The notes beneath the pieces are model-generated. The model had not been told where the DNA came from, ran no database searches, and worked only from the letters and a program-made list of their open reading frames with translations. From Bacteroidales bacterium UBA1736 (GTDB lineage Bacteria; Bacteroidota; Bacteroidia; Bacteroidales; UBA932), in contig DCIC01000116.1 of NCBI GenBank assembly GCA_002315825.1, positions 13,107 to 57,091 of the forward strand: DNA of 43,985 nucleotides. Direction: 5' to 3'. A program made the translations under genes and the position numbers. This document shows positions 16,039 through 24,444 of this stretch, piece after piece; the first letter of the stretch is position 1, and the number at the start of each line of letters is the position of its first letter.

Positions 16039-18386
16039 TCAAAAAAATACTCAACCTCTGTCCTTTGCCTTTCCACCATCTCATCATCTCCGCCGCTGCA
16101 GCTCAAATCAAGATTCATCCCGGCAGGCGCTATGAAACGATCCATCTCATTGATACCAAGCGACCCATCGGCCAATACCTTGGACATGAAAATACCCCAG
16201 ATAGGAAGAGCCATATTGGCACCGCTTCCAAGAGCAAGGGTCTGAAAATGTACCTGCCGATCTTCTGCCCCTACCCATACCCCAGCGGTAAGACTGGGAG
16301 TATATCCAATAAACCATCCGTCAGAATTATCATTAGTGGTGCCTGTCTTTCCAGCAATCTGTCCCTTCAAGCCATAAACAGATCTCAATCTCGCCCCTGT
16401 GCCCTCATTTACAACACCTTGCATCAAATTGGCCATAAGGAAGGCCGTATTGTCTCCTATCGCCTCCCTCCTTCTGTTGGTAAACTCACTCAGAACATTG
16501 CCTTGACTGTCCTCGATTCTGGTGACAAACATTGGTGTAACGTACACGCCTTTCGAAGGGAATGAATTGTAGGCGGAAATCATCTCAAAAGGTGAAAGGT
16601 CAGCCGGTCCAACACACAGCGATGGGACCTCGTCGATATGAGAAGATACGCCCATCTTATGCATCATATGAGCCATAGCCTGAGGTCCGAACTGTTTCAT
16701 CAAATACGCTGAGATATTGTTAGAGCTATGAGTCAGGCCCCATTTGAGTGTGACGGTCTTGCCGATCCATTCATCCTTGTCGGTACTTCTCGGAGTCCAA
16801 GTCTCACCATTCACAACAAATGATTGAGGAACATTGACCACCTTGTCACAAGGAGTCATACCCTCCTGCATTGCCAGAGTGTAGAGGAAAGGCTTGATTG
16901 TGGACCCAACCTGCCTCTTTCCCTGACGCACATTGTCATATTTGAAATATCTGTAATTCGGGCCACCGACATATGCCTTAATATGTCCGGTCATAGGCTC
17001 AATCGCCATAAACGCAGCCCTGAGAATTGACTTGTAATAGCGGATGGAGTCGTCGGGGGTCATTGTGGTATCAATGTAACCTTTCTCGTTCCAGGCGAAA
17101 ACGCGCATCTTGGCCGGCTCGGAGAATGACTTCATTATTTCAGTTTCGGACTTGCCGTCTTTCTTCTGCAAGCGGTACCTGTCACTCCAGCGACGGGCCT
17201 GATACATCAACTGATTGATTGTCTCCTGATCGATGTCATTTGAGAAGGGTTTGTGCGTCTTTGCCTTGAGATCTCTCTGAAAGTCCTTCTGAAGTCTCTT
17301 CCCCAAGTGCTCAGCCACCGCTTCTTCGGCATAGCGCTGCATCTTATAATTGATAGTCGTATATATTCTCAGTCCATCTTTATCCAGATTGTATTCGGAG
17401 CCGTCCGCTTTCTTGTTCTTTTTCAGCCATCCATACAGATCATCGGTAAACCACGCGAGTGAGTCTGCAGAGTAGTCCTCCACATTATGATAACTTCCTC
17501 TCTTTGGTTTGTCCGCGCTCATTACCCTTCGGAGCATATCCCTGAAATATGGGGCAAGGCCCGCATTATGGTCCTGCACCTGATATGCAAGGGTAATGGG
17601 AATCTGTTGGATGGAATCACATTCCTCTCTTGTCAGGTAGCCGGCCTTCTTCATCTGACCGATAACGAAATTACGCCTCTGAAGCGCCTTGTCGGGATTA
17701 ATGACGGGGTTGTATCGGGTAGGCTTATTGACCATCCCGACAAGCATTGCGCTCTCTTCGACGGTCAATTCCGCCGGAATCTTACTGAAGAAAGTCTCCG
17801 AAGCCGCCCTGATTCCAAAAGCGCTGCTACCGAAGAAAATGGAATTGAGATACATATCCACTATCTCCTCTTTAGTGTAGTCACGCTCAAGCTTGACAGC
17901 AGTAATCCACTCTTTCAATTTTGTCCACACCATCACAACCTTCGACCATCCTGGGATTCTGCTGTCAACCTCCTTCCTCGGATACAGGGTCTTTGCCAAT
18001 TGCTGAGTAATCGTACTTCCTCCTCCCTGACTGCTATTGTGAAGCAGAAGAGTCTTGAAGGCAACTCGCCCCAGACCAATCATATCAATTCCGGAATGCT
18101 TGTAAAAACGGACATCCTCGGTTGCTATTGCTGCCTGCACCAAACTAGGTGCGAGTTCATCATAATTAACGAATGTCCTGTTCTCAATATGAAAAGTTGT
18201 GAGAATCTCTCCGTCTTCAGAAATAATCTGGGTGGCAAGCTTGCTGTCGGGGTTCTCCAATTCTTCGAATGAAGGAATCCTGGCAAACAATCCCACTAGC
18301 ACCAGCATAATGGCAAGAAGGAGGAAAGGAGCTGTCAGAATAAGCCAAAACCACTTGATAATCTTTTTCTTCGTATTGTCCGTCAT
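16035..18386 (-). CDS. mrcA: Class A penicillin-binding protein (PBP1A-type)
   Basis: A bifunctional peptidoglycan glycosyltransferase/transpeptidase of 783 residues, anchored by one N-terminal helix (about 11-34). The GT51 domain has ATEDVRFYKHSG with catalytic Glu90, GGSTITQQLAK (123-132) and the second acidic motif region KEEIVDMYLN. The transpeptidase has Ser495-x-x-Lys498 (STIK), Ser554-Ser-Asn556 and Lys680-Thr-Gly682, all intact. It acts at the periplasmic face of the inner membrane. The domain order and length match PBP1A rather than PBP1C. It leads the operon with ddl and prmC and is divergent from topA. Confidence 0.94.
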   Translation of the reverse strand: MTDNTKKKIIKWFWLILTAPFLLLAIMLVLVGLFARIPSFEELENPDSKLATQIISEDGEILTTFHIENRTFVNYDELAPSLVQAAIATEDVRFYKHSGIDMIGLGRVAFKTLLLHNSSQGGGSTITQQLAKTLYPRKEVDSRIPGWSKVVMVWTKLKEWITAVKLERDYTKEEIVDMYLNSIFFGSSAFGIRAASETFFSKIPAELTVEESAMLVGMVNKPTRYNPVINPDKALQRRNFVIGQMKKAGYLTREECDSIQQIPITLAYQVQDHNAGLAPYFRDMLRRVMSADKPKRGSYHNVEDYSADSLAWFTDDLYGWLKKNKKADGSEYNLDKDGLRIYTTINYKMQRYAEEAVAEHLGKRLQKDFQRDLKAKTHKPFSNDIDQETINQLMYQARRWSDRYRLQKKDGKSETEIMKSFSEPAKMRVFAWNEKGYIDTTMTPDDSIRYYKSILRAAFMAIEPMTGHIKAYVGGPNYRYFKYDNVRQGKRQVGSTIKPFLYTLAMQEGMTPCDKVVNVPQSFVVNGETWTPRSTDKDEWIGKTVTLKWGLTHSSNNISAYLMKQFGPQAMAHMMHKMGVSSHIDEVPSLCVGPADLSPFEMISAYNSFPSKGVYVTPMFVTRIEDSQGNVLSEFTNRRREAIGDNTAFLMANLMQGVVNEGTGARLRSVYGLKGQIAGKTGTTNDNSDGWFIGYTPSLTAGVWVGAEDRQVHFQTLALGSGANMALPIWGIFMSKVLADGSLGINEMDRFIAPAGMNLDLSCSGGDDEMVERQRTEVEYFFE

Positions 18387-18413
18387 CGATCAATTCTATT
18401 TTTCTACAATTTA

Positions 18414-18421
18414 CAAAAGTA
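18414..18421 (-). promoter_or_regulatory. -7 box for the PBP1A-ddl-prmC operon
   Basis: The minus strand reads TACTTTTG (TAnnTTTG), 27 bases before the ATG at 18386. On the other strand, TTTG at 18431 and TATCTTTC at 18452 may form a weaker promoter for topA (spacer 17). Confidence 0.45.
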
Positions 18422-18494
18422 CCAATTAAATTTGGAAAATTGGGAGGTTTGTATCTTTCTTTGCAAAATGTTTTGAAAAAGATAAGCTTGAATC

Positions 18495-20816
18495 ATGGAG
18501 GGGAATTTAGTCATTGTCGAGTCACCGGGTAAAGTTGAGAAGATTCAGAAATTCTTAGGAAAGGACTTCACTGTCAAGGCCAGTTACGGACATATCAGAG
18601 ATCTTCAGGACAAAAAACTCAGCATTAATATTGAGGATAACTTCAAGCCCGAATATGTAGTCCCCGCTGATAAAAAGAAACGGATCTCAGAGTTGAAAGA
18701 TGCCGCAACTAAGGCTCACACAGTATGGCTGGCATCCGATGAAGACCGCGAGGGAGAAGCCATTGCCTGGCATCTCGCCGAAACTCTCAAGCTTGACAAG
18801 ACCAAGACGAAGAGAATCGTATTCCACGAAATCACAAAGGAAGCCATTCTCAACGCTGTCAAGACGCCAAGAGACATTGATATGAATCTGGTGGACGCCC
18901 AGCAAGCCCGCAGAGTTCTGGACAGGCTCGTGGGTTTTGAGTTGTCCCCCATCCTTTGGCGAAAGATTCAGCCAAAGTTGTCGGCAGGTCGAGTGCAGTC
19001 CGTTGCCCTCCGGCTCATTGTTGACAGAGAACGTGAGATTCTTGCCTTTCAGGCCAAGCCATATTATAAAGTGGAGGGAATCTTCCATCCCGAGGGGACA
19101 AAATCTTCTCTTGCCGTCAAAGCCATACTTGACGAGAAATTCGACACTATTAGCCAGGCCAAACAATTTTTGGAGGACTGTATTGGAGCGACCTTCACAG
19201 TCACAAGCCAGGAAAGCAAGGAGGGGCACAATCACCCTGCCGCACCGTTCACGACCTCAACTCTCCAGCAGGAAGCAGGAAGAAAGCTTCACTACCCCGT
19301 AGGGGTGACAATGCGCATCGCCCAGACTCTTTACGAACGGGGTCTCATCACATATATGAGAACCGACTCGACAAATCTTTCAAGCCTGGCTCTAAACACC
19401 GCAAAGAAATATATCACCGAAACATACGGTCCCGAATACTCCTGCCCCCGTCAATATAAGACAAAGGCCAAAGGGGCACAGGAAGCTCACGAAGCTATTC
19501 GGCCTACATTCGTGGACAATGTGGAAATCAGTGGCACACCTCAGGAGCAGAAACTCTACTCTCTGATATGGAAGCGTACTATTGCCTCTCAGATGTCAGA
19601 TGCCACCCTTATGAACACGACCATAAAGATTCAGCCCGACACCCGTCCCGAGAAATTCACATCACAAGCATCGAGGATAGTATTCGACGGATTCAAGAAA
19701 GTATATCTGGAAGGAACTGACGATGAGGTGGAACAGGACAACGACGAGGTCATCCTCCCCGAGCTTCCCAAGAACTGCAAGATGACCCCCAAGCAGATCA
19801 ACGCGGACTGTAAGTTTACCCAGCCACCATTCAGATACTCCGAACCCACACTCATCAAAAAGCTTGAGGAACTTGGGATAGGACGTCCCTCAACATATGC
19901 CCCGACCATCAGCACACTTACTACAGGCCGCGGATACGTTGTAAAAGGAGACAAAGAAGGCAAAAAAGAGGAAGTGACCGACTTATCCCTCCAAGATGGT
20001 ATTATCACACCCTCCATCAAGACTGAAACCATCGGAGCAGAGAAAGGGAAACTACTTCCTCAGGACATCGGTATGATAGTAACGGATTTTCTCGTAAAGA
20101 ACTTTACCGATATTCTGGATTATGACTTTACCGCAAACGTCGAGAAAGATTTTGACAAGATTGCCGATGGCGAACTCCCGTGGAACGGAGTAATATCATC
20201 GTTCTACACTCCTTTCCACGACAAAGTGGAAGAAACCTTGAGCGACCATCAGTTCAGCCACATCAGCAGAGAAATCGGCACTGCGCCGGACGGAGACGCA
20301 CTTGTCGCCAAATTCGGACAATACGGGCCGTATGTCCAGAAAGGAGATCCCTCCAAACGACTGTTTGCAAGTCTCGCCCCCGGGCAGCTCATAGAGAGCC
20401 TGACCATTGAAGATGCCCTTAAATTGTTTGCGCTTCCGCGCAACTTAGGGCGATATAAGGATGTGGACATTATCATCAACAAGGGACGGTTCGGACCATA
20501 CATCAAATACGGAGACAAAAACATTTCACTGAGAAGAGGGTCCGATCCAATGAAAACGAGTTTTGAGGAGTGCGTGGAACTCATCGATAAGGCTTTGACA
20601 GAAACACCGGCCAACAGTACTATTATGGAATTTGCCGGAAATGACATCAAGGTCCTCAACGGACGGTTCGGGCCGTATATCAAACACGCCGGATCAAACT
20701 ACAAAATACCTAAAGACATTAAACCCGAAACATTGACCGAAACTGCCTGTCTGGAAATCATCCATAATTCCCAACCCGCCAAAAAGGCTGCAAGACGGAC
20801 AAAATCTTCAAAATAA
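18495..20816 (+). CDS. topA: DNA topoisomerase I
   Basis: Type IA topoisomerase that relaxes negative supercoils. It has 773 residues. The TOPRIM domain has VIVESPGKVEK with Glu9 and the acidic triad in SDEDREGEA (81-89). The active-site tyrosine is Tyr287 in ITYMRTDST. LSAGRVQSVALR (162-173) is also canonical. The C-terminus holds three short repeats of the kind RFGPYIKYG (with FGQYGPYVQKG and RFGPYIKHAG) and a Lys-rich tail. There are no Cys4 zinc fingers as in E. coli TopA, which is usual for this repeat-type C-terminus. The Lrp-type gene follows 19 bases downstream. Confidence 0.96.
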   Translation: MEGNLVIVESPGKVEKIQKFLGKDFTVKASYGHIRDLQDKKLSINIEDNFKPEYVVPADKKKRISELKDAATKAHTVWLASDEDREGEAIAWHLAETLKLDKTKTKRIVFHEITKEAILNAVKTPRDIDMNLVDAQQARRVLDRLVGFELSPILWRKIQPKLSAGRVQSVALRLIVDREREILAFQAKPYYKVEGIFHPEGTKSSLAVKAILDEKFDTISQAKQFLEDCIGATFTVTSQESKEGHNHPAAPFTTSTLQQEAGRKLHYPVGVTMRIAQTLYERGLITYMRTDSTNLSSLALNTAKKYITETYGPEYSCPRQYKTKAKGAQEAHEAIRPTFVDNVEISGTPQEQKLYSLIWKRTIASQMSDATLMNTTIKIQPDTRPEKFTSQASRIVFDGFKKVYLEGTDDEVEQDNDEVILPELPKNCKMTPKQINADCKFTQPPFRYSEPTLIKKLEELGIGRPSTYAPTISTLTTGRGYVVKGDKEGKKEEVTDLSLQDGIITPSIKTETIGAEKGKLLPQDIGMIVTDFLVKNFTDILDYDFTANVEKDFDKIADGELPWNGVISSFYTPFHDKVEETLSDHQFSHISREIGTAPDGDALVAKFGQYGPYVQKGDPSKRLFASLAPGQLIESLTIEDALKLFALPRNLGRYKDVDIIINKGRFGPYIKYGDKNISLRRGSDPMKTSFEECVELIDKALTETPANSTIMEFAGNDIKVLNGRFGPYIKHAGSNYKIPKDIKPETLTETACLEIIHNSQPAKKAARRTKSSK

Positions 20817-20835
20817 CTTTCAATCCATTCATATT

Positions 20836-21336
20836 ATGTCAGCCTACAATATTGACCAAATTGATCAGAAAATTCTCTCTTTCCTTGTGAAAGATGCTAG
20901 AATGCCTTTTCTGGAAATAGCGCGCGAGTGTGGGGTGTCAGGAGCTGCTATTCATCAGAGGATAAAGAAACTGGAGGCAAACGGAGTCATCTCCGGATCC
21001 AGGCTTATTGTAAAACCTTCCGCATTGGGGTTGAACGTATGTGCTTTTATCAGCGTTTCCCTTCAGGACAACAACAAATACCCTGATGTAATCAAGGCAC
21101 TAAAACACGTGGAAGAAATTGTTGAATGCCATTTCATCACAGGTAAAGCCGCTCTCCTTCTGAAAGTGTACTGTTTCGACAATGAGCATCTTATGGAGGT
21201 ACTTTTGAACTCTATCCAGAAAATACCCTTCATCCAGTCAACAGACACGATGATCTCACTGGACGAGGCATTTGAGAGACAGATTTGGATCAACGATTAC
21301 AAGAGTACAAGTTTCTCGGCAACTTCCAAATCCTGA
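20836..21336 (+). CDS. Lrp/AsnC family transcriptional regulator
   Basis: A 166-residue feast/famine regulator. The N-terminal winged helix-turn-helix reads IDQKILSFLVKDARMPFLEIA followed by CGVSGAAIHQRIKKLEANGVI. The C-terminal RAM ligand-binding domain contains CAFISVSL, HFITGKAALLLKV and the final beta strand with TDTMISLDEAF. Proteins of this type bind amino acids and act as octamers. It follows topA closely and may share its transcript. The last 40 bases overlap the convergent ispD gene. Target genes cannot be deduced. Confidence 0.92.
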   Translation: MSAYNIDQIDQKILSFLVKDARMPFLEIARECGVSGAAIHQRIKKLEANGVISGSRLIVKPSALGLNVCAFISVSLQDNNKYPDVIKALKHVEEIVECHFITGKAALLLKVYCFDNEHLMEVLLNSIQKIPFIQSTDTMISLDEAFERQIWINDYKSTSFSATSKS

Positions 21337-21995
21337 GGCGTTGTTATTTTAATATTGTATTTCTCCCCTTCCACATAACTCAAGGACAGGCCACTTCTCT
21401 CCACCACTGAAGCATCGTCAGTGAAACTTGTATCAAAAGGAAGAAGATAGGCAGATTTGAGATCCTTCGCGAGAAAGAATTGGGGGGTCTGGGCGGCATA
21501 TGCTTTTGATCTGTCAAATGAGAGTCCTTGAACCGGGACGAATCGTCCGTCAATCTTCTCCAGAGCCTTCAAGGTATCCGTTACCTGTATGACAGGTATG
21601 AGATTCCTTTCAATTTCCATTCCTTCGACCATTCTGCGTATCAGTTCGACTGAAACAAATGGCCGAACGCCATCGTGCACAGCAACAATAGCATCATCAG
21701 GAATCTTGGACAGCGCTGATTTAACTGAATGGAATCGTGTGAATCCACCTTCCACTATCATTTGAGGACAATTGAAATTATTGGAAGCGCAATAGCCTCT
21801 CCAGAATTCAATATGCTCGTGAGGCAGCACCGTAACTATATGCACGGTAGGGATTGCCGTGATAAACTTTTCAATGGTATGACGCAATATCGGACGTCCA
21901 TCCAATTCAAGAAATTGCTTGGGAACCGATGTCCCCATTCTCGTTCCACTGCCTCCGGCTACGATAATTGCGAAAATTTTTCTTTCCATATTCAT
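21297..21995 (-). CDS. ispD: 2-C-methyl-D-erythritol 4-phosphate cytidylyltransferase
   Basis: IspD makes CDP-methylerythritol in the MEP isoprenoid pathway. The protein is 230-232 residues, depending on which ATG is used (21995 or 21989). Signatures are IIVAGGSGTRMGTSVPKQFL (CTP-binding glycine and Lys), VHDGVRPFV (the acidic metal-binding centre), TDTLK, AQTPQFF and FTDDASVVE. A frame opening with GTG at 22004 is unlikely, because the promoter box ends at 22007. It is divergent from mreB and convergent with the Lrp gene, which it overlaps by 40 bases. Confidence 0.94.
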   Translation of the reverse strand: MNMERKIFAIIVAGGSGTRMGTSVPKQFLELDGRPILRHTIEKFITAIPTVHIVTVLPHEHIEFWRGYCASNNFNCPQMIVEGGFTRFHSVKSALSKIPDDAIVAVHDGVRPFVSVELIRRMVEGMEIERNLIPVIQVTDTLKALEKIDGRFVPVQGLSFDRSKAYAAQTPQFFLAKDLKSAYLLPFDTSFTDDASVVERSGLSLSYVEGEKYNIKITTPQDLEVAEKLVLL

Positions 21996-22006
21996 TTTTA
22001 TCACTG

Positions 22007-22014
22007 CAAAATTA
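22007..22014 (-). promoter_or_regulatory. -7 box for ispD
   Basis: The minus strand reads TAATTTTG, followed by C, ending 12 bases before the ATG at 21995. This predicts a very short leader and favours one of the two internal ATGs over the GTG at 22004. Confidence 0.5.
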
Positions 22015-22072
22015 AACTTTTTTTGTACTTTTACACGATTATTATCTAAACCAACTTTTTGAACTACTTAGT

Positions 22073-23095
22073 ATGGCATTTTCTTTTCTCAACCAAGAGC
22101 TCGCTATCGATTTGGGGACGGCAAACACCGTCATCTTTCTGAATGACCAGATTGCATTGGATGAGCCCAGTATTGTTGCCATCGACAACAATACGGAGAA
22201 ATGTATCGCATTAGGTTCGCGGGCAAAACTCATGCACGAAAGAGTTAACCCGGGAGTCAGGACCATCAGACCCCTCAGGGATGGTGTTATCGCAGACTTC
22301 AACGCTGCAGAAATGATGATCCGAGGTTTTATCAAGCAGGTTAACAATAAACATAGATCCATATTCACCCCCAATCTTAAAGTTGTTGTCGGAATTCCAT
22401 CCGGAAGTACCGAGGTGGAGATTCGAGCCGTGCGTGATTCTTCAGAGCACGCCGGAGCCCGTGAAGTATTTCTAATCTATGAACCTATGGCTGCAGCGCT
22501 CGGTATCGGCCTCGACGTGGAAGCCCCTAAAGGGAATATGGTTGTAGATATAGGCGGAGGTACTACCGAGATAGCGGTTATCTCCCTTGGAGGTATCGTT
22601 ATTCAAGACAGCATCCGCACTGCAGGTGATGTTTTCACAAGCGACATTCAATACTACCTGCGTCAGCAGCACAATATTAAAGTCGGAGAAATCACCGCTG
22701 AAAAGATCAAAGTCAATGTGGGAGCAGTGATTCCGAATCTTGAGGAAGAGCCCGAGCCTATGATTGTCCGCGGTCCCAATCTAATGACAGCTCATCCCGT
22801 CGATGCAACAGTGACATATCAGGAGATTGCTCATTGCCTTGACAAATCAGTAGCAAAGATTGAGACCTCCATCCTCCACGTTCTGGAGCAGACTCCTCCC
22901 GAGCTGTACTCCGACATTGTCGAAAATGGAATCTTTCTTTCTGGCGGTGGCGCCCTTCTCAAAGGAATTGCGCAAAGATTCTCAGAGAAAGTCAATATTC
23001 CATTCCACTTGGCAGAGGATCCCCTCCGAGCCGTGGCGAGAGGAACCTGCATTGCCCTCAAGGATACTGAGCACTTCTCTTTCTTGATGCGATAA
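22073..23095 (+). CDS. mreB: Rod shape-determining protein MreB
   Basis: Bacterial actin that guides lateral wall synthesis along the inner membrane. It has 340 residues. The N-terminus is FLNQELAIDLGTANT (phosphate 1 loop), followed by GIPSGSTEVEIRAV, YEPMAAALGIG, MVVDIGGGTTEIAVISLGG (phosphate 2) and the adenosine motif region GIFLSGGGALLKG. The amphipathic start MAFSFLNQE suits membrane binding. It heads the five-gene elongation operon; mreC begins immediately after the stop (TAAATG). Confidence 0.97.
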   Translation: MAFSFLNQELAIDLGTANTVIFLNDQIALDEPSIVAIDNNTEKCIALGSRAKLMHERVNPGVRTIRPLRDGVIADFNAAEMMIRGFIKQVNNKHRSIFTPNLKVVVGIPSGSTEVEIRAVRDSSEHAGAREVFLIYEPMAAALGIGLDVEAPKGNMVVDIGGGTTEIAVISLGGIVIQDSIRTAGDVFTSDIQYYLRQQHNIKVGEITAEKIKVNVGAVIPNLEEEPEPMIVRGPNLMTAHPVDATVTYQEIAHCLDKSVAKIETSILHVLEQTPPELYSDIVENGIFLSGGGALLKGIAQRFSEKVNIPFHLAEDPLRAVARGTCIALKDTEHFSFLMR

Positions 23096-23935
23096 ATGTT
23101 TGACAAAGGGAAAATTGCCAACAACATCATTACAGCAGCTGTCTTCATCGTTCTGGAGATAGCTGCTGTCGGTATGCTGAAATACTCCGGACCTCTTCAG
23201 GACATATGGTTAACAAGGCTTTCTCATCGCTTCATGGCCGTCACTTGGGGCGCAGGTAAGGACATCAAAGCCTACTTTTCGCTCAAAGAGCAAAACCAGT
23301 CTTTGCTCGAAGAAAATTTCAAGCTGAAGAGCGAATTGAACGAATACAAGGAAAAGCATATGCTTTCCGCAAGCGACAGCCTGCTCAGTTCAATAAGTCT
23401 GAGTTCTCATTTCCAATATATTCCGGCATCGGTAGTCAAAATAAGCAAGAATAGACAACACAATTATTTCATCATAGACAAAGGATATGAAGACGGACTG
23501 GATGCACAGTCCGGGATTATTACCGGCAACGGAGCACTGGGCATAATCGATGCGGTAGACAAACACCACTCATACTGCATATCCTTTATGAATCCTTCTA
23601 GCAGCATAAGTGCCAGGATTGGAAGCGAAGGGTCAATCGGGCCCCTCATATGGGATGGTCTGAGCGCCAAAGGCGCCATAATGAAAGACATCCCTCTTCA
23701 TTCACAGTTTGCCCAAGGGGACACAATATTTACCAGCGGATACTCGTCAATCTTCCCTGCCGACATTCCGCTCGGTACAATTGAAAGTTCCAAAGTAATC
23801 AATGGTGCGGTATATGACATTAAAGTAAATCTGTTCCAAGACTTCTCCTCAGTCAGATACGTGATGGTGGTAGTCAACACGGGGCGGGATGAGATACTGA
23901 ATCTTGAAAGACTTGAGGAGGGGTCACAGCAATGA
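23096..23935 (+). CDS. mreC: Rod shape-determining protein MreC
   Basis: A 279-residue bitopic protein linking MreB to the PBP2/RodA synthase. One hydrophobic segment lies near residues 8-28, a coiled-coil stretch follows (about 60-90, KEQNQSLLEENFKLKSELNEY), then the beta-barrel MreC domain with PASVVKISKNRQHNYFIIDKG, VDKHHSYCISFMNPSSSISARI and DIPLHSQFAQGDTIFTSGYS. Part of mreBCD-mrdA-rodA. It overlaps mreD by four bases. Confidence 0.95.
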   Translation: MFDKGKIANNIITAAVFIVLEIAAVGMLKYSGPLQDIWLTRLSHRFMAVTWGAGKDIKAYFSLKEQNQSLLEENFKLKSELNEYKEKHMLSASDSLLSSISLSSHFQYIPASVVKISKNRQHNYFIIDKGYEDGLDAQSGIITGNGALGIIDAVDKHHSYCISFMNPSSSISARIGSEGSIGPLIWDGLSAKGAIMKDIPLHSQFAQGDTIFTSGYSSIFPADIPLGTIESSKVINGAVYDIKVNLFQDFSSVRYVMVVVNTGRDEILNLERLEEGSQQ

Positions 23936-24444
23936 GACAATCCAGGCCCTTCCTTACTTTCGCGATTCTGACTGTCATACAGATGATGATATGCAATTAT
24001 ATCAACATAACACCTTATGTCACGATATCCATCTTGCCTGTCGCCATTCTCTGTCTCCCTATCCAGAAACGGACAATCGGGATTATGATTCCCGCCTTTC
24101 TTGCAGGACTGGTAGTGGATTATCTCTCTGACGGCATTCTTGGACTGAACGCCTTGGCTCTGGTACCTGTCGCCTTTTTTCGCAACATTATCATCTCCGT
24201 CGTTTTCGGCCCGGGTCTTTTCGCAAGAAAAGAAGACATGTCGATCTACAAACACGGGCTATTGAAAATATCATCAGCTTCAATATTGGCCCTGAGCATT
24301 TTTCTTATCATATACATTGCTGCAGACGGAGCGGGAACAAGGCCTTTCACATTCAATCTTCTCCGCTTCGGGTGTTCAATCGTCGCAAGTTATTTGATTT
24401 CGTTCCCTGTCGTATTGATCTTCTCCAACAAGAGTAAAAACTGA
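23932..24444 (+). CDS. mreD: Rod shape-determining protein MreD
   Basis: A small 170-residue integral membrane protein with five or six hydrophobic segments, as in MreD, including PFLTFAILTVIQMMICNYI at the N-terminus and IMIPAFLAGLVVDYLSDGI. Sequence identity in this family is low, and the call rests on membrane pattern and position between mreC and mrdA. The start ATGA overlaps the mreC stop, and its stop shares one base with the mrdA start. Confidence 0.9.
   Translation: MRQSRPFLTFAILTVIQMMICNYINITPYVTISILPVAILCLPIQKRTIGIMIPAFLAGLVVDYLSDGILGLNALALVPVAFFRNIIISVVFGPGLFARKEDMSIYKHGLLKISSASILALSIFLIIYIAADGAGTRPFTFNLLRFGCSIVASYLISFPVVLIFSNKSKN

Noticed and set aside
17487..18272. 261-codon open frame on the plus strand inside the class A PBP gene
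   Set aside because: It is antisense to the GT51 domain with conserved motifs and has no promoter or family signature.
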